Positions 52,653-61,653 of a stretch of 64,000 nucleotides of DNA are shown here, piece by piece. The stretch is taken from assembly GCF_035920445.1 (NCBI RefSeq), contig NZ_CP109162.1, positions 6,696,001-6,760,000 of the forward strand, in the 5' to 3' direction. A program made the position numbers and the translations under genes. Each line of letters begins with the position of its first letter. Position 1 is the stretch's first letter. The notes beneath the pieces are model-generated. The model was not told the DNA's origin. It saw only the letters and a list, made by a program, of their open reading frames with translations, and searched no databases. This DNA comes from Nocardia sp. NBC_01730 (GTDB lineage: Bacteria > Actinomycetota > Actinomycetes > Mycobacteriales > Mycobacteriaceae).

Positions 52653-54731
52653 TCATGTGATCGGCACTGCGGCCGGGTCGGGGGTGCGGACGCGGATGGC
52701 GTCGATGATGCGGGTTGCCCAGTCGATGGGGCGGTCGTGGCCCAAGAGGTGGGCCAGACGTTTCGCGCGAGTGCGGCGCTCGGTGTGGTCGAGGGACAGT
52801 GCGCGGGCGAGTGTGGCGGTGAGGTCTTCGGGGGAATGCGGGTCGGTGAGTAGGGCGGCGTCGCCGAGTTCTGTTGCGGCGCCGGCGTAGCGGGACAGCA
52901 CCAGCACCCCGGGCCGGGAGCCGGGTCCGGTCACTGCCGACTGGGCGGCGACGAATTCCTTTGCGGTCAGGTTCATGCCGTCCTGCAGGGATGTCACCCA
53001 GAACACGTCCGCGGCCAGGTAGTGGTCGATCACCTCGGGGAGCGGCAGGTTGTGCGGGATGTAGTCGATCGGTTGCCAACTGCCGATACGCCAGGCATCG
53101 TTGATCTCGGTGGTGCGTCGCTCGAGAGCGCGGCGAGTGGTGTCGTAGGCGGAGATGCCTGGTTCTGGTGGTGGGCAGACGAGCCGGAACACCAATCGGC
53201 TGTGCAGGTCCGGGCGGTGCTCCAGCAACGCCGCTATGGCGTCGACCTTGTGTACAGGGGCTTTGGTGTAATCGAGACGTTCGACGGAGAGCACCAACGC
53301 GTGTCGGCTGGGGCGTATGCGCGAGGCGCGACTGCGGGCGAGTGCTTCGATGGCTTGACGGTCGATACCCAGCGGATGGACACCCAAGGCCGGCAAAGTG
53401 GGCTGGCCAACCAGGGTTTGTCGAAAGTTGTCGGCAAAGGTATTGGTGTGAAATCCAGCCCAGTCCAACTGTATGAGCGAGGAACGAATTTCGTCTGCCG
53501 TGGGCAGGGCGGCGAACACCTCCGGCGGCGGAAACGGAGTGTGGTGGAACAGTCCGATGCGCAGATCGGGCCGGACCCGGTGAAGCAGGCCGGGGACGAG
53601 CCATAGGTTGTAGTCGTGTAGCCAGACGGTCGCGCCTAATGCTGCTCGCTCGCCGATACGCTCGGCGTATCGCTGGTTGATCACACGATAGTGGGCCCAG
53701 GCTGCGGTATCGAAGCGCATGCGGTGCGGCTCGGACATGAGGATCGGCCACAGTGTGTCCTTGCATGCGCGATGGAAGTAGCCACTCCATTCATCGGCGG
53801 TCACCGGCAGCAGTGACAACGGGACCTCGTGCTCGCGTGCGTCGACACCGTCCTCGCCGACCTGAGTGGCGACCCAGATGCCCGGCAACCCCTGAGCGAA
53901 CAGGGCGGTCAGGCTGGGCAGAATCCCGTTGGGGCTGGACGGTGATCGTCGCTCACCCCGGGGCACCGGTGGTCGGTGATAGCCGACTATCAGGCAGTGC
54001 CGGTCCTCGGTGCCGTTGTCCGGTACGACCCACCCCAGCGCGTGCAGTGCTGTGAGTATCCCGCCCGCGCCCGGACGCTCGGAGCGATGGATACGCGCGT
54101 CGAGGGGAACCGCCCGGTATAGCGCGGGCTCGGCGGCGCCGACTATCACGCCGTGTGCGCCCAGTTCGAACAGCGATGCATCGTTGAGCGAATCACCGGC
54201 CACTAGGATGGAATCCACTGGCCAACAGAACTTTTCGGCCAGCGCCGCCACGGCTTCGCCCTTCGATGCGTTCGGCGGCATGACGTCGAAGTAGCGGTCC
54301 GCCGAGTACAGCCACCGGCACCCGAGCGAATGGACAGCGGTAGTGAGTTCGTCGGTCAGCTGGCCCGATGCCAGGTGATACGAGCAGCGCCCGTCCTGCG
54401 CCACCCGCTGGTACGTCAGTTGCCCGAAGCGGCTCAACGCTTGCCGAACTTGTTGTGTCCCGGGCCATCCGGTACGAATGGTGGCCTGAATGTCCCCGAC
54501 CGGCCGCAGGTCGATGCCGTCGACCACGGTGGCACCGACGTCGGCGATGATCCAGCGCGGTCTCGGCACCAGCGGGTCACGCAGCACATCGGCGACCGAC
54601 GCCACGCCGCGGCCGGTAGCAAAAACCACCATCACCTCGGGATGGCGGGCCAAAACCGCACACAGCCGACGCCGGTCGGCGATTTCCCCGCCCAGCAACG
54701 TACCGTCCAGATCGGTGACCAGAATCCTCAT
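52653..54731 (-). CDS. HAD phosphatase-GT20 fusion (glucosylglycerol-phosphate or trehalose-phosphate synthase type)
   Basis: A 692-residue two-domain enzyme. Residues 1 to about 245 are a HAD-IIB phosphatase: VTDLDGTLLGG near 6-16, later KGEAVAALAEKF and VAGDSLNDASLFE. From about 255 is a GT20 glycosyltransferase with WVATQVGEDGV, WLHDYNLWLVP, GLFHHTPFPPPE, SVERLDYTK and LQDGMNLTAKEFVAAQ. A phosphatase in front of GT20 is the arrangement I know from bifunctional glucosylglycerol-phosphate synthases; ordinary OtsA lacks it. It would join glucose to a phosphorylated acceptor and dephosphorylate the product, making a compatible solute. Divergent from the PfkB gene by about 100 bp. Confidence 0.83.
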   Translation of the reverse strand: MRILVTDLDGTLLGGEIADRRRLCAVLARHPEVMVVFATGRGVASVADVLRDPLVPRPRWIIADVGATVVDGIDLRPVGDIQATIRTGWPGTQQVRQALSRFGQLTYQRVAQDGRCSYHLASGQLTDELTTAVHSLGCRWLYSADRYFDVMPPNASKGEAVAALAEKFCWPVDSILVAGDSLNDASLFELGAHGVIVGAAEPALYRAVPLDARIHRSERPGAGGILTALHALGWVVPDNGTEDRHCLIVGYHRPPVPRGERRSPSSPNGILPSLTALFAQGLPGIWVATQVGEDGVDAREHEVPLSLLPVTADEWSGYFHRACKDTLWPILMSEPHRMRFDTAAWAHYRVINQRYAERIGERAALGATVWLHDYNLWLVPGLLHRVRPDLRIGLFHHTPFPPPEVFAALPTADEIRSSLIQLDWAGFHTNTFADNFRQTLVGQPTLPALGVHPLGIDRQAIEALARSRASRIRPSRHALVLSVERLDYTKAPVHKVDAIAALLEHRPDLHSRLVFRLVCPPPEPGISAYDTTRRALERRTTEINDAWRIGSWQPIDYIPHNLPLPEVIDHYLAADVFWVTSLQDGMNLTAKEFVAAQSAVTGPGSRPGVLVLSRYAGAATELGDAALLTDPHSPEDLTATLARALSLDHTERRTRAKRLAHLLGHDRPIDWATRIIDAIRVRTPDPAAVPIT

Positions 54732-54830
54732 CACCAACCCAAAGCTAACACCCGCAAACATGAATCCCTGTGCCGCCGCGACCGTCTCGACCTCCCACAT
54801 CCGGCACCTCACCCCCGGTACGCTCATCGG

Positions 54831-55817
54831 ATGGGCACAGACGAGCCGGATGGGCGAGAAATTCTCGTGGTGGGCGCCTATTTCGTGGATCTGATCTTCC
54901 ACGGGCTACCCGAGCCCCTCCGACCTGGCCGAGAGGTCTTCGCTGATGGGTTCACAATGATGCCCGGTGGCGCCTACACCTTGGCGATGGCCGCGTATCG
55001 GCTCGGGCACGATGTTGTGTGGGCGACCGACTTCGGCACCGACCCCTTCAGCACCCATGTCCTCCACGCGGCACGCGCAGAAGGATTGGACGAGAGCGCC
55101 TTCCGGCATCAGCCGACCCCGCTGCGCAGCCTGACCGTCGCCCTGTCCACACCCGAGGACCGTGCGATGGTCAGTTTTCAGGACCCGAGCTACCCGCAAC
55201 CGCTCCCGTCGCTGCTGAGGCAATACCGACCGCGTGTCCTGATGGTGCCGCAACTACGCTACGACACCGACACCGTGGACGCGCTGAAACTCGCCCGCCA
55301 TCTCGGCACCACCGTGATGATGGACTGCCAAGACGTCGCCGTCGATGTCGACACCCCCGGAGTGCGGGCCGCGCTGGCTTCCACCGATATCTTCGCGCCC
55401 AACGCCGAGGAAGCACTGCGGCTGACCAGGGCACCGACCATGGACGATGCGATATCGCGGCTGAACGAACTTGTGCCGACCGTGGTGATCAAACTCGGCA
55501 GCGCCGGAGCCACCGCAACACACAACGGCGAACGTTACGACGCTGCCGCACCACCGATTTCGGCTCTGGATACCACCGGCGCCGGTGACTGCTTCAACGT
55601 CGGTTTCGTTCATGGCCTGCTCGCCGGCTGGCCGCCGGCGAAATGCCTCGCCGCCGCCGTGGCATGCGGAACGGCAGCCACCACCGGCCCAGGGTCCAGC
55701 ACGGCTCCGGGGACCGCCGACCTCGAGCGGTGGCTCGCGCGAACCACAATATCGAGTCGTGCGGCTGGGACCCGCGAACAACGCTGGCCAACAGTTCAGC
55801 CCCCCGCAATGCACTGA
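54831..55817 (+). CDS. PfkB-family carbohydrate kinase
   Basis: A 328-residue ribokinase-fold kinase. It begins ILVVGAYFVDLIFHGLP, has the substrate-side GGAYTLAMAAYRLG and DFGTDPFS, and the catalytic DTTGAGDCFNVGFVHG near residue 246-261 (Asp as base). It should phosphorylate a sugar or sugar-like alcohol. ATG at 54831 fits the family start. It is divergent from the HAD-GT20 gene, which suggests supply of a phosphorylated acceptor or donor for that enzyme; this is inference. Confidence 0.85.
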   Translation: MGTDEPDGREILVVGAYFVDLIFHGLPEPLRPGREVFADGFTMMPGGAYTLAMAAYRLGHDVVWATDFGTDPFSTHVLHAARAEGLDESAFRHQPTPLRSLTVALSTPEDRAMVSFQDPSYPQPLPSLLRQYRPRVLMVPQLRYDTDTVDALKLARHLGTTVMMDCQDVAVDVDTPGVRAALASTDIFAPNAEEALRLTRAPTMDDAISRLNELVPTVVIKLGSAGATATHNGERYDAAAPPISALDTTGAGDCFNVGFVHGLLAGWPPAKCLAAAVACGTAATTGPGSSTAPGTADLERWLARTTISSRAAGTREQRWPTVQPPAMH

Positions 55818-55867
55818 AATGCCGAATAGCGGATAGGTCGCGCCGGGCAGCGGGTGTGTGCCGAGTG

Positions 55868-57085
55868 TTATCGCCAGGTCGGTGTTTGTCCGGTGTCGGC
55901 GAGGCGCCAGCCTTGGTCGGGTGGGCAGGTGTCGTCGTAGTAGTACACGGTGTGGGGAAGGGCGAGTTGAGTTCCGTCGTTGTCTGCGAATGTTTTGCGT
56001 GCGAGCGATGGCAGCAGGTCGGGATCGAAGCCGAACAGGTCGGTGGCCAATGTGTTCAAGCGTGTGAGGGCGTGGTGGCCCATGAAGCTGTCGTAGACCA
56101 GGCTCATCAGGTGAGCGCAATCGACCGCGACATCGCGTGGCACGACGTCCATCGGGGGCAGGTCGGCGGAGTGCTCGAACCTGTGGCGTAGCGGGGCGAG
56201 GGTGTAGATCCCTCCGTCGCGGTAGGCGATTCGGCTGTGGCGACCGTCGCGGGTGAAGCTGAGTAGCGTGTTCTGGCCGTGCAATTCGGGCAGGCAGCCG
56301 GTGGAGAACACGGCCCGTACCCAGAACGCGATCATTGGCTCGATGATGTGCTCGGCCAGGAATACCGCGGGTTCGACACCGGCCCGAATCACCAAACGGT
56401 GCAGCAACGGCTGGCGGCCGAGTGACCGAATATCGTTGCCGTACAACGCGAACAGCGGCACTGTGTAGTCGAAATCGTGCCCGTCGCGGACGAGTGAATC
56501 CCGGACGAGGTAGCCCCAGGCGGTGTCGGGGTCACTGCCGAACAAGCCGCCGCCGAGGTCCCGGAGAACGGGCAGGCCCGCAGTGTGCAGCTGCGTCGTG
56601 GTCCACAGCTCGTGGCCGAGGTCGGGTGCGTTCAAGGTCCGTTGGAAGCGGGAGATCCGTTGTGGGAAGTGCAGTTTCAGAAAATGCGGTGCGGTGGGGA
56701 CGCCGTCGGCGCCGAGCACGAGGACGGTGCGGGCGTTCGCCAGCGGCATCACGTCGAGCATCGGCCCGGCAGCCATGGTGAGGAGTAGGTCACGGCCCGG
56801 CAGGTGCGGTAACGCCAACGTGTCGGGATGGACCGGCAGCAGCAAGCGGTCGTTGCGGGAGTAGATGTCATGCAGCGGTGACGAGGCCGAGGTGCGGCGA
56901 TATTCACCGTGTACGAAGTCGACCCAGAATGTCGGGAGTTGAAATCCAGGGGCGCTGCCCTGGGGGTGGTAGTCGGCCGACACCGGCATCTCGGCGCTGT
57001 AGCGGCTGTAGTTGCGGGTGCCGGCACCGAGGTAACGCTCGGCGGAGGTCCACAGTGCCGTGCGGTCGTTGCCGGGGGTCAGCAT
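55868..57085 (-). CDS. Short IucA/IucC-like (NIS synthetase-type) enzyme
   Basis: A 405-residue protein with the ATP-site pattern of siderophore-type NIS synthetases: LLLPVHPDTLALP near 81, PLANARTVLVLG, KLHFPQRISRFQRTL, and LPELHGQNTLLSF near 264-276 with IAYRDGGIYTL after it. The His-Gln-Asn and Arg-Asp residues are present; the usual Ser before Arg-Thr is Asn. Family members are about 580-620 residues; the N-terminal 150-200 are absent. The start looks native: GAGGGG sits 5 bases before ATG 57085, right after the decarboxylase end. It may condense a carboxylate with an amine. Confidence 0.72.
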   Translation of the reverse strand: MLTPGNDRTALWTSAERYLGAGTRNYSRYSAEMPVSADYHPQGSAPGFQLPTFWVDFVHGEYRRTSASSPLHDIYSRNDRLLLPVHPDTLALPHLPGRDLLLTMAAGPMLDVMPLANARTVLVLGADGVPTAPHFLKLHFPQRISRFQRTLNAPDLGHELWTTTQLHTAGLPVLRDLGGGLFGSDPDTAWGYLVRDSLVRDGHDFDYTVPLFALYGNDIRSLGRQPLLHRLVIRAGVEPAVFLAEHIIEPMIAFWVRAVFSTGCLPELHGQNTLLSFTRDGRHSRIAYRDGGIYTLAPLRHRFEHSADLPPMDVVPRDVAVDCAHLMSLVYDSFMGHHALTRLNTLATDLFGFDPDLLPSLARKTFADNDGTQLALPHTVYYYDDTCPPDQGWRLADTGQTPTWR

Positions 57086-57094
57086 ATCCGCCCC

Positions 57095-57918
57095 TCAACC
57101 GGCGAGGTCGGCGACGAGGTCCAACAGCGGTGCGAGATCGTCGCCGCTGGTTTGTGGATGCAGCAAAGTTGCCTCGAGCCACAGCAGATCAATCCCGCAT
57201 CGGTGGTACCGGCGGTCGCGACCACCAACACCGGCCACCGCCGATGCCCGCGGAGGACCCGACCCACCTCGGCGGGTGCCAGCACCCCCGTCGGACAATC
57301 GACCGTGATCGGCTCGGGCAAGCCCAGCAGCCAGGCCGCCCGCGCCACACTGTGATGCGCGTTGTCACCCCACACCACTTGTACCGCGCTCCCCCCCGAT
57401 GCGCGCGCAGTCTCCCTGGCCAGCAGGACCGCCACCAGATTGGATTCCGTTGCCCCGCTGGTGATCACCGCATCCGGTGCCGCTGCCCCCGGGTAGATCA
57501 GCGCGGCCAACGCCGCCACCACCTCGGCCTCGATCACCGACGCCGCCGGAGCCTGATCCCACGAATCCATCGAAGGGTTCAGCGCGGACGCGGCAAGATC
57601 GGCCGCGACAGCCACCGGCAACGGTGCGCAATGCAAGTGCCCGACACACCACGCCTCGGCCGGGTCTGCCGACCCGAGCACCAACGCACGCGTCAGCTCC
57701 CACAGCGTGACCTCCGCGCCGATCCCAACCTGTGGCAGCACCGAACCGGCCCGACCGGTCACACAAACCTTCACAGCCGCCGGACCACCAGCAGGCACCG
57801 GCCCGCCACGCTGCACCCCGCCCGCAGCCAGTTCGCCCAACACCACCTCGGTCAACCCGCGCAACGTCTCATCTTCGTAGGGTTCCACGGCACCCCTTTC
57901 CATCCGAGACAGCCGCAT
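57095..57918 (-). pseudogene. PLP-dependent decarboxylase with central deletion
   Basis: From 57918 the frame encodes a group II decarboxylase N-terminus: GHLHCAPLPVAVAADLAASA, NPSMDSWDQAPAASVIEAEV, VITSGATESNLVAVLLAR and VVATAGTTDAGLI. Directly after this, another frame encodes the extreme C-terminus LLWLEATLLHPQTSGDDLAP, ending LDLVADLAG at TGA 57095. About 150-200 residues with the PLP lysine are missing. The former end lay 9 bp before the IucA-like start, so the two were an operon, as in decarboxylase-NIS synthetase siderophore clusters. Confidence 0.75.
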
Positions 57919-58230
57919 CGCTCGTCCCGGGGCGATCGAACCTCGCGCGCCGCACCCACGGTGATGGCGCGTCCTCGGCGCACAGCTCTCAATCAGCCTG
58001 AGGCACAGACAATTTGCCAGCTCGACCTACAAGAACATCCTAGATGCAGGACAGGTCCTCGACGGCGTGCAGAGCAGAGCAAGCTGACCGGTGTCCGGCA
58101 TACGTATCTCTGAAACTCCGTCGCCGAAGCGCGACTACGTCCCAGCCGATGACCTACGAGCGCTCGACCGAAACGTCCGGAAGTGCCGCGACCCGAGCGA
58201 ATTCGGTTGGCGTTCCAGGCATCGTGAAGC
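57919..58230. other. No gene recognised
   Basis: Short frames on both strands lack family features. The stretch must contain the promoter of the decarboxylase operon at its left end. Confidence 0.4.
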
Positions 58231-58780
58231 ATGAGTACTTCATCGGATATCGACATTACCTTCGCCGGTGACGATCTCGTACTGCGGCTGGCCAGTGCGG
58301 CCTACCTGGCCCGGTTCACCGGCAGCTCCCGTATCCATTGCGGATCTTGTACTTCACCTGGTGCACCGAACGTCATCTCCTGCCGCTGTTAGCGGTGCGC
58401 GCCGAGCTCGAACGGTACGTGCGGTGGATGCAGGAGACACGCCGGTTCGAACCCCTCCACCGTTGCCCGCCGTACCGTGGTAGTGACCGGGTTCTACCGC
58501 ACATGCGTCATCGACGGCGTGAAGGACCACTCGCCGGCCGAGTACGTCCGCCGATCCCGAGTACCGAACGAATCACCGACACTCGGACTTTCGCACCTAC
58601 AGTTCGAAGCGCTGATCACTGCGGCGCGCGATTCCGTCAACCGGTTCGACTTCGCGCTCATTGCGATGCTCAGACTGCTCAGGTTGCGGATCTTCGAGAC
58701 CTGGAAGTCGACGCCGAGGACATCGGCAAGGAACGCTGAAAAGGTTGCCGAAGGCTGCCAGCGATCGACGCCGATCACGT
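58231..58780 (+). pseudogene. Tyrosine recombinase/phage-type integrase, frameshifted
   Basis: ATG 58231 starts STSSDIDITFAGDDLVLRLA and AAYLARFTGSSRIH. A second frame (58338 on) continues YFTWCTERHLLPLLAVRAEL and RYVRWMQETRRFEP. A third (58477 on) has GFYRTCVIDGVKDHSPAEYV, LGLSHLQFEALITAARDS and NRFDFALIAMLRLLRLRIFE. These follow the order of the N-terminal and early catalytic domain of a XerC/D-like integrase with frameshifts near 58345 and 58475. The Arg-His-Arg-Tyr catalytic end is lost after about 58760. Confidence 0.78.
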
Positions 58781-58935
58781 TGGCACCAGCCAGCTACCGT
58801 GACTGGCGTGAAGCGGTAGCGCGCAGTTTCGACGCGTTCGCGGATCGCGCAGGCCAGCACAACCGCTCGCACCGATTCCGGGACTACAGATCAGAAGGTT
58901 AGTGGTCGGCGCGATACGAGCCAGCGCTGCTGCCA

Positions 58936-58993
58936 GGCCGATGTCGTTCAATGGTAGAACTTCTGGTCCAAAGCAGATTCTTGCTCATCGGCC
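58936..58993 (+). other. tRNA-like sequence without a T-arm
   Basis: GGCCGATG (58936-58943) and CATCGGCC (58986-58993) form a perfect 8-bp acceptor-like stem. Inside are a tRNA-type D-arm (GTTCAATGGTAGAAC, 58945-58959) and a TCTG/CAGA hairpin with CCA in its loop. The T-arm is missing, so it is 58 nt instead of about 73. It lies beside the integrase remnant, as expected of a degraded phage or island tRNA. Confidence 0.5.
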
Positions 58994-59093
58994 CTCTGGT
59001 GTTCGGGACAATGCGAGTCAGCCCGCGGGCGCGTGGGGCGGGCCGCCAGGCCCGACTACGGGCCCGCACATGACGGCCCGATGAGGGTATCCG

Positions 59094-59660
59094 TCAGCTG
59101 TCGATGTTTTCGGCGATCTCCACGCCCGCCGCCTGGAGTTCGTCCAGGGCCCGTTCGATGCTGGCGGGGGAGACGCCGGCGGACAGGTCCAGGAGCACCC
59201 GGGTGTCGAACCCTGCGGTGCGGGCATCCATGGCGGTGGCGCGAACGCAGTGGTCGGTGGCGATGCCGCAGACGTCGACGGTGTTGATTCCCTTGGTGCG
59301 CAACCAGTCCGCGAGGGCCGTGCCGTCCTCGGTGGCGCCCTCGAACCCGGAGTAGGCGGCGGCGTAGGCGCCTTTGAAGAAGACCTCGTCGATCGGCGCG
59401 GTGTCCAGGTTCGGGTGGAAGTCGGCGCCGGGGGTGTCGATTCGGCAATGCGGCGGCCACGTGTCGACGAAGTTCGGGTTGTCGGAGAAGTGCGCACCGG
59501 GGTCGATGTGGTAGTCGCGGGTGGCGGTGATCGCGGTGTAGTCGCTGGCGCGCAGATATTCGCTGATCCGTTCGGCCAGCGCGGCTCCGCCTGCGACGGC
59601 CACGGAACCGCCCTCACAGAAGTCGTTCTGTACGTCGACGATGATCAGAGCTCTGCTCAT
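59094..59660 (-). CDS. pncA: Nicotinamidase
   Basis: A 188-residue PncA-type amidohydrolase. Catalytic Asp is in IIVDVQNDFCEGG near residue 8, Lys in VFFKGAYAAAYSGFEG, and the nucleophile Cys in GIATDHCVRATA. The metal ligands are in TRDYHIDPGAHF and TWPPHC. It deamidates nicotinamide to nicotinic acid for NAD recycling, and activates pyrazinamide in mycobacteria. ATG at 59660 begins the conserved strand; earlier in-frame residues do not fit. Confidence 0.93.
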   Translation of the reverse strand: MSRALIIVDVQNDFCEGGSVAVAGGAALAERISEYLRASDYTAITATRDYHIDPGAHFSDNPNFVDTWPPHCRIDTPGADFHPNLDTAPIDEVFFKGAYAAAYSGFEGATEDGTALADWLRTKGINTVDVCGIATDHCVRATAMDARTAGFDTRVLLDLSAGVSPASIERALDELQAAGVEIAENIDS

Positions 59661-60228
59661 GACGCCTCCACGAGATCGGTCCCGCAACGACTTCGGCCAG
59701 CGCCTATTGTAGGTGGCTATCACCAATGCACATCGCCGAACACGCCGTCGGACATCCGCGCCCCCTGATCCGCTCAATCGGTTGTCGGCGGTCAGCCGAG
59801 AACACGCAGGTCAGCGCCGATGAGAGTTCGAGCGGGCATTCACCCGCAGGATCTTCCGTAGACTCCGCTCTACCCGGACGCATCACTCACATTTGCCCAG
59901 CTCAGCGGCGGAGTGACGCGACGGCCCCCGACATCAGGTGGGAAACCTACTGACACTGAGCGGGAAATCCGCAGGTCACCGCACTGACTTTATGCCGGGA
60001 ACTCTCGTTACGACGCTTGGCGCTCCCACCGAACGTCCGGAATACCGATTCCAGGACGCTTCACCTGTGTTTGAGCTGGTCGACCTGATGATTCGAGCAG
60101 GTGCGCCGAATCCTTGCGGGGAGCGTCACAACTTGACCGCTGCGGTGTCGGACCGGCAGTCGCGCGCCTGTCACGCGACCACGGACACCTGGCAGCACTC
60201 GATACTTCCTATTCGTGTCTGCGGCAGT
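59661..60228. other. Gene-poor interval between pncA and the P450 gene
   Basis: Neither strand holds a recognisable coding region. The long forward frame that crosses into the P450 gene is its antisense shadow. The left end must contain the pncA promoter. The base composition is lower in GC near 59940-60200 than around it. Confidence 0.45.
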
Positions 60229-61653
60229 TCACTCCACCCGTCTGGTCGACCGTTCGGTTCGCCGGCGAGAGCATGTGCGGTGGGGAACGTTGTTGCTGTC
60301 GGTGCCGTGTGGCAGGCGCTGCACTGCTCGGGCTGCCAGGGAAAAATAGATCAACTGTGCCGCGCTGAAAGCAACGCGCTCCGCGCGGTCGCGTGTCCAC
60401 ACGAGCTTCTTCTTGAACCCGATCCCGGGAGTTGCGGCCGAGCCGAGCGGCACCAGGCAGCACAGGCCGCCGCCCTCCAGCGCCCGGGTGTGGCGGATTG
60501 GTGCGTGTACTGCAAAAGAGCTCAGCAGTTCTTGCACGATCACAGCCGCAGCTGTCCGGGAGAACCGCTCGGCAGGACATTTCCGTTGCCCCTTGCCGAA
60601 GACCACGAACCCGCCCTCGGCCCGGCTGGGCTGTTCCCATCTCTCCGGGATGAACGCGTCTGGTGCTGTGTGGCCCATTCGCTGGTGGCGGCTGATGTCC
60701 ACCAGGAGCTGAGTCCCGCGCGGGATCGTCACCGTCGGGCTCAAAGCGACGTCGTCCACCACGAGGTGTTGGATCGTGGCGTGCTGGGGGTAGAGCCGCA
60801 GGGTTTCGGTGAGGACGTGGTCGAGGTAGCGCGCGTTGCCCCCACGGATCCGCTCGACCACGTGTGGATGCCGGGATGCCGCGAGCACGGTATGGCAGAC
60901 GCATTCGGAGAGCTGGTTGACGCCCTTGCTGAAGAACATCCCCTGCAGGTGTTTCGCCCTGGAGTTCGTGTCGAGCGTGCTGTCGGGACCGAAGATGCCA
61001 GGGCATCCTCCGTCCTCGGTCACCTTGGCCCGCAAAAGGTCGAGGAGCTCCAGCTTGGCGGAGATATTTCCCGAGTTCCGAAGTCCCTTGAAGTTCTTCG
61101 CGGTATCAGTGGCGCAACGGCCGACCAGCGCGATCTGTTCCTGCGTCGGGGCGGCCCTGAAGACCAGTTCGAACATGAGACGCGAGGCGATCGGGACGGT
61201 AAGGTCCGCAAGCCGCAGCACGCGGCTTGTGGTGCCGACGGGCCAGAGGTCCTCCAGGACCTGATGGCTGCACCTGCGGGCCATGGCGACGATCTCCTCG
61301 CGTGGAACGGAGAGGGTACGCAACGTCGCATTGGCCAGCTCCGCGTAGTGGGGGTGGTCGGTGTCGATGCATTCCTGGTGTTCGTCTGCTGGCCTGTTGT
61401 AGTAGAGGAAGGTTCGTCGCACGTGGGTTTGTCCACGTTGACTTGCGGACTTGTGGGCGAACAGCTTCTCCAGTAGATCCCCATGGAGGTCCCGGTTGGG
61501 GATCCGGATCGTCGGGACATCACCCGGGTCGTCGCCTGTGGCGAGCAAACGGAGCCGGTAGGCGTCTACAAGGCGTGGACTCGCGGCAAAAGCGAGCAGC
61601 ACGGCGGCAGCGGTCGGCGGGATCGCCTTCAGCAAGATCAGGGATACGCGCAT
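60229..61653 (-). CDS. Membrane-anchored cytochrome P450 with an atypical I-helix
   Basis: A 474-residue P450. An N-terminal hydrophobic segment (about 4-28) suggests membrane anchoring, unusual in bacteria. The K-helix ExxR is in LTETLRLYP, the PERW-type region is FIPERWEQP, and the heme-binding loop is FVVFGKGQRKCPAERFS with the ligand Cys. The I-helix region reads GMFFSKGVNQLSECVCHTVL, without the usual acid-Thr pair, so oxygen activation may differ (as in peroxide-using or isomerase-type P450s). The C-terminal 40 residues look unrelated to the family and the true stop may have been lost. Confidence 0.83.
   Translation of the reverse strand: MRVSLILLKAIPPTAAAVLLAFAASPRLVDAYRLRLLATGDDPGDVPTIRIPNRDLHGDLLEKLFAHKSASQRGQTHVRRTFLYYNRPADEHQECIDTDHPHYAELANATLRTLSVPREEIVAMARRCSHQVLEDLWPVGTTSRVLRLADLTVPIASRLMFELVFRAAPTQEQIALVGRCATDTAKNFKGLRNSGNISAKLELLDLLRAKVTEDGGCPGIFGPDSTLDTNSRAKHLQGMFFSKGVNQLSECVCHTVLAASRHPHVVERIRGGNARYLDHVLTETLRLYPQHATIQHLVVDDVALSPTVTIPRGTQLLVDISRHQRMGHTAPDAFIPERWEQPSRAEGGFVVFGKGQRKCPAERFSRTAAAVIVQELLSSFAVHAPIRHTRALEGGGLCCLVPLGSAATPGIGFKKKLVWTRDRAERVAFSAAQLIYFSLAARAVQRLPHGTDSNNVPHRTCSRRRTERSTRRVE

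Noticed and set aside
59938..61476. 512-codon forward ORF
   Set aside because: It is antisense to the P450, which shows unmistakable heme-binding and ExxR motifs; long antisense frames are expected at this GC content.
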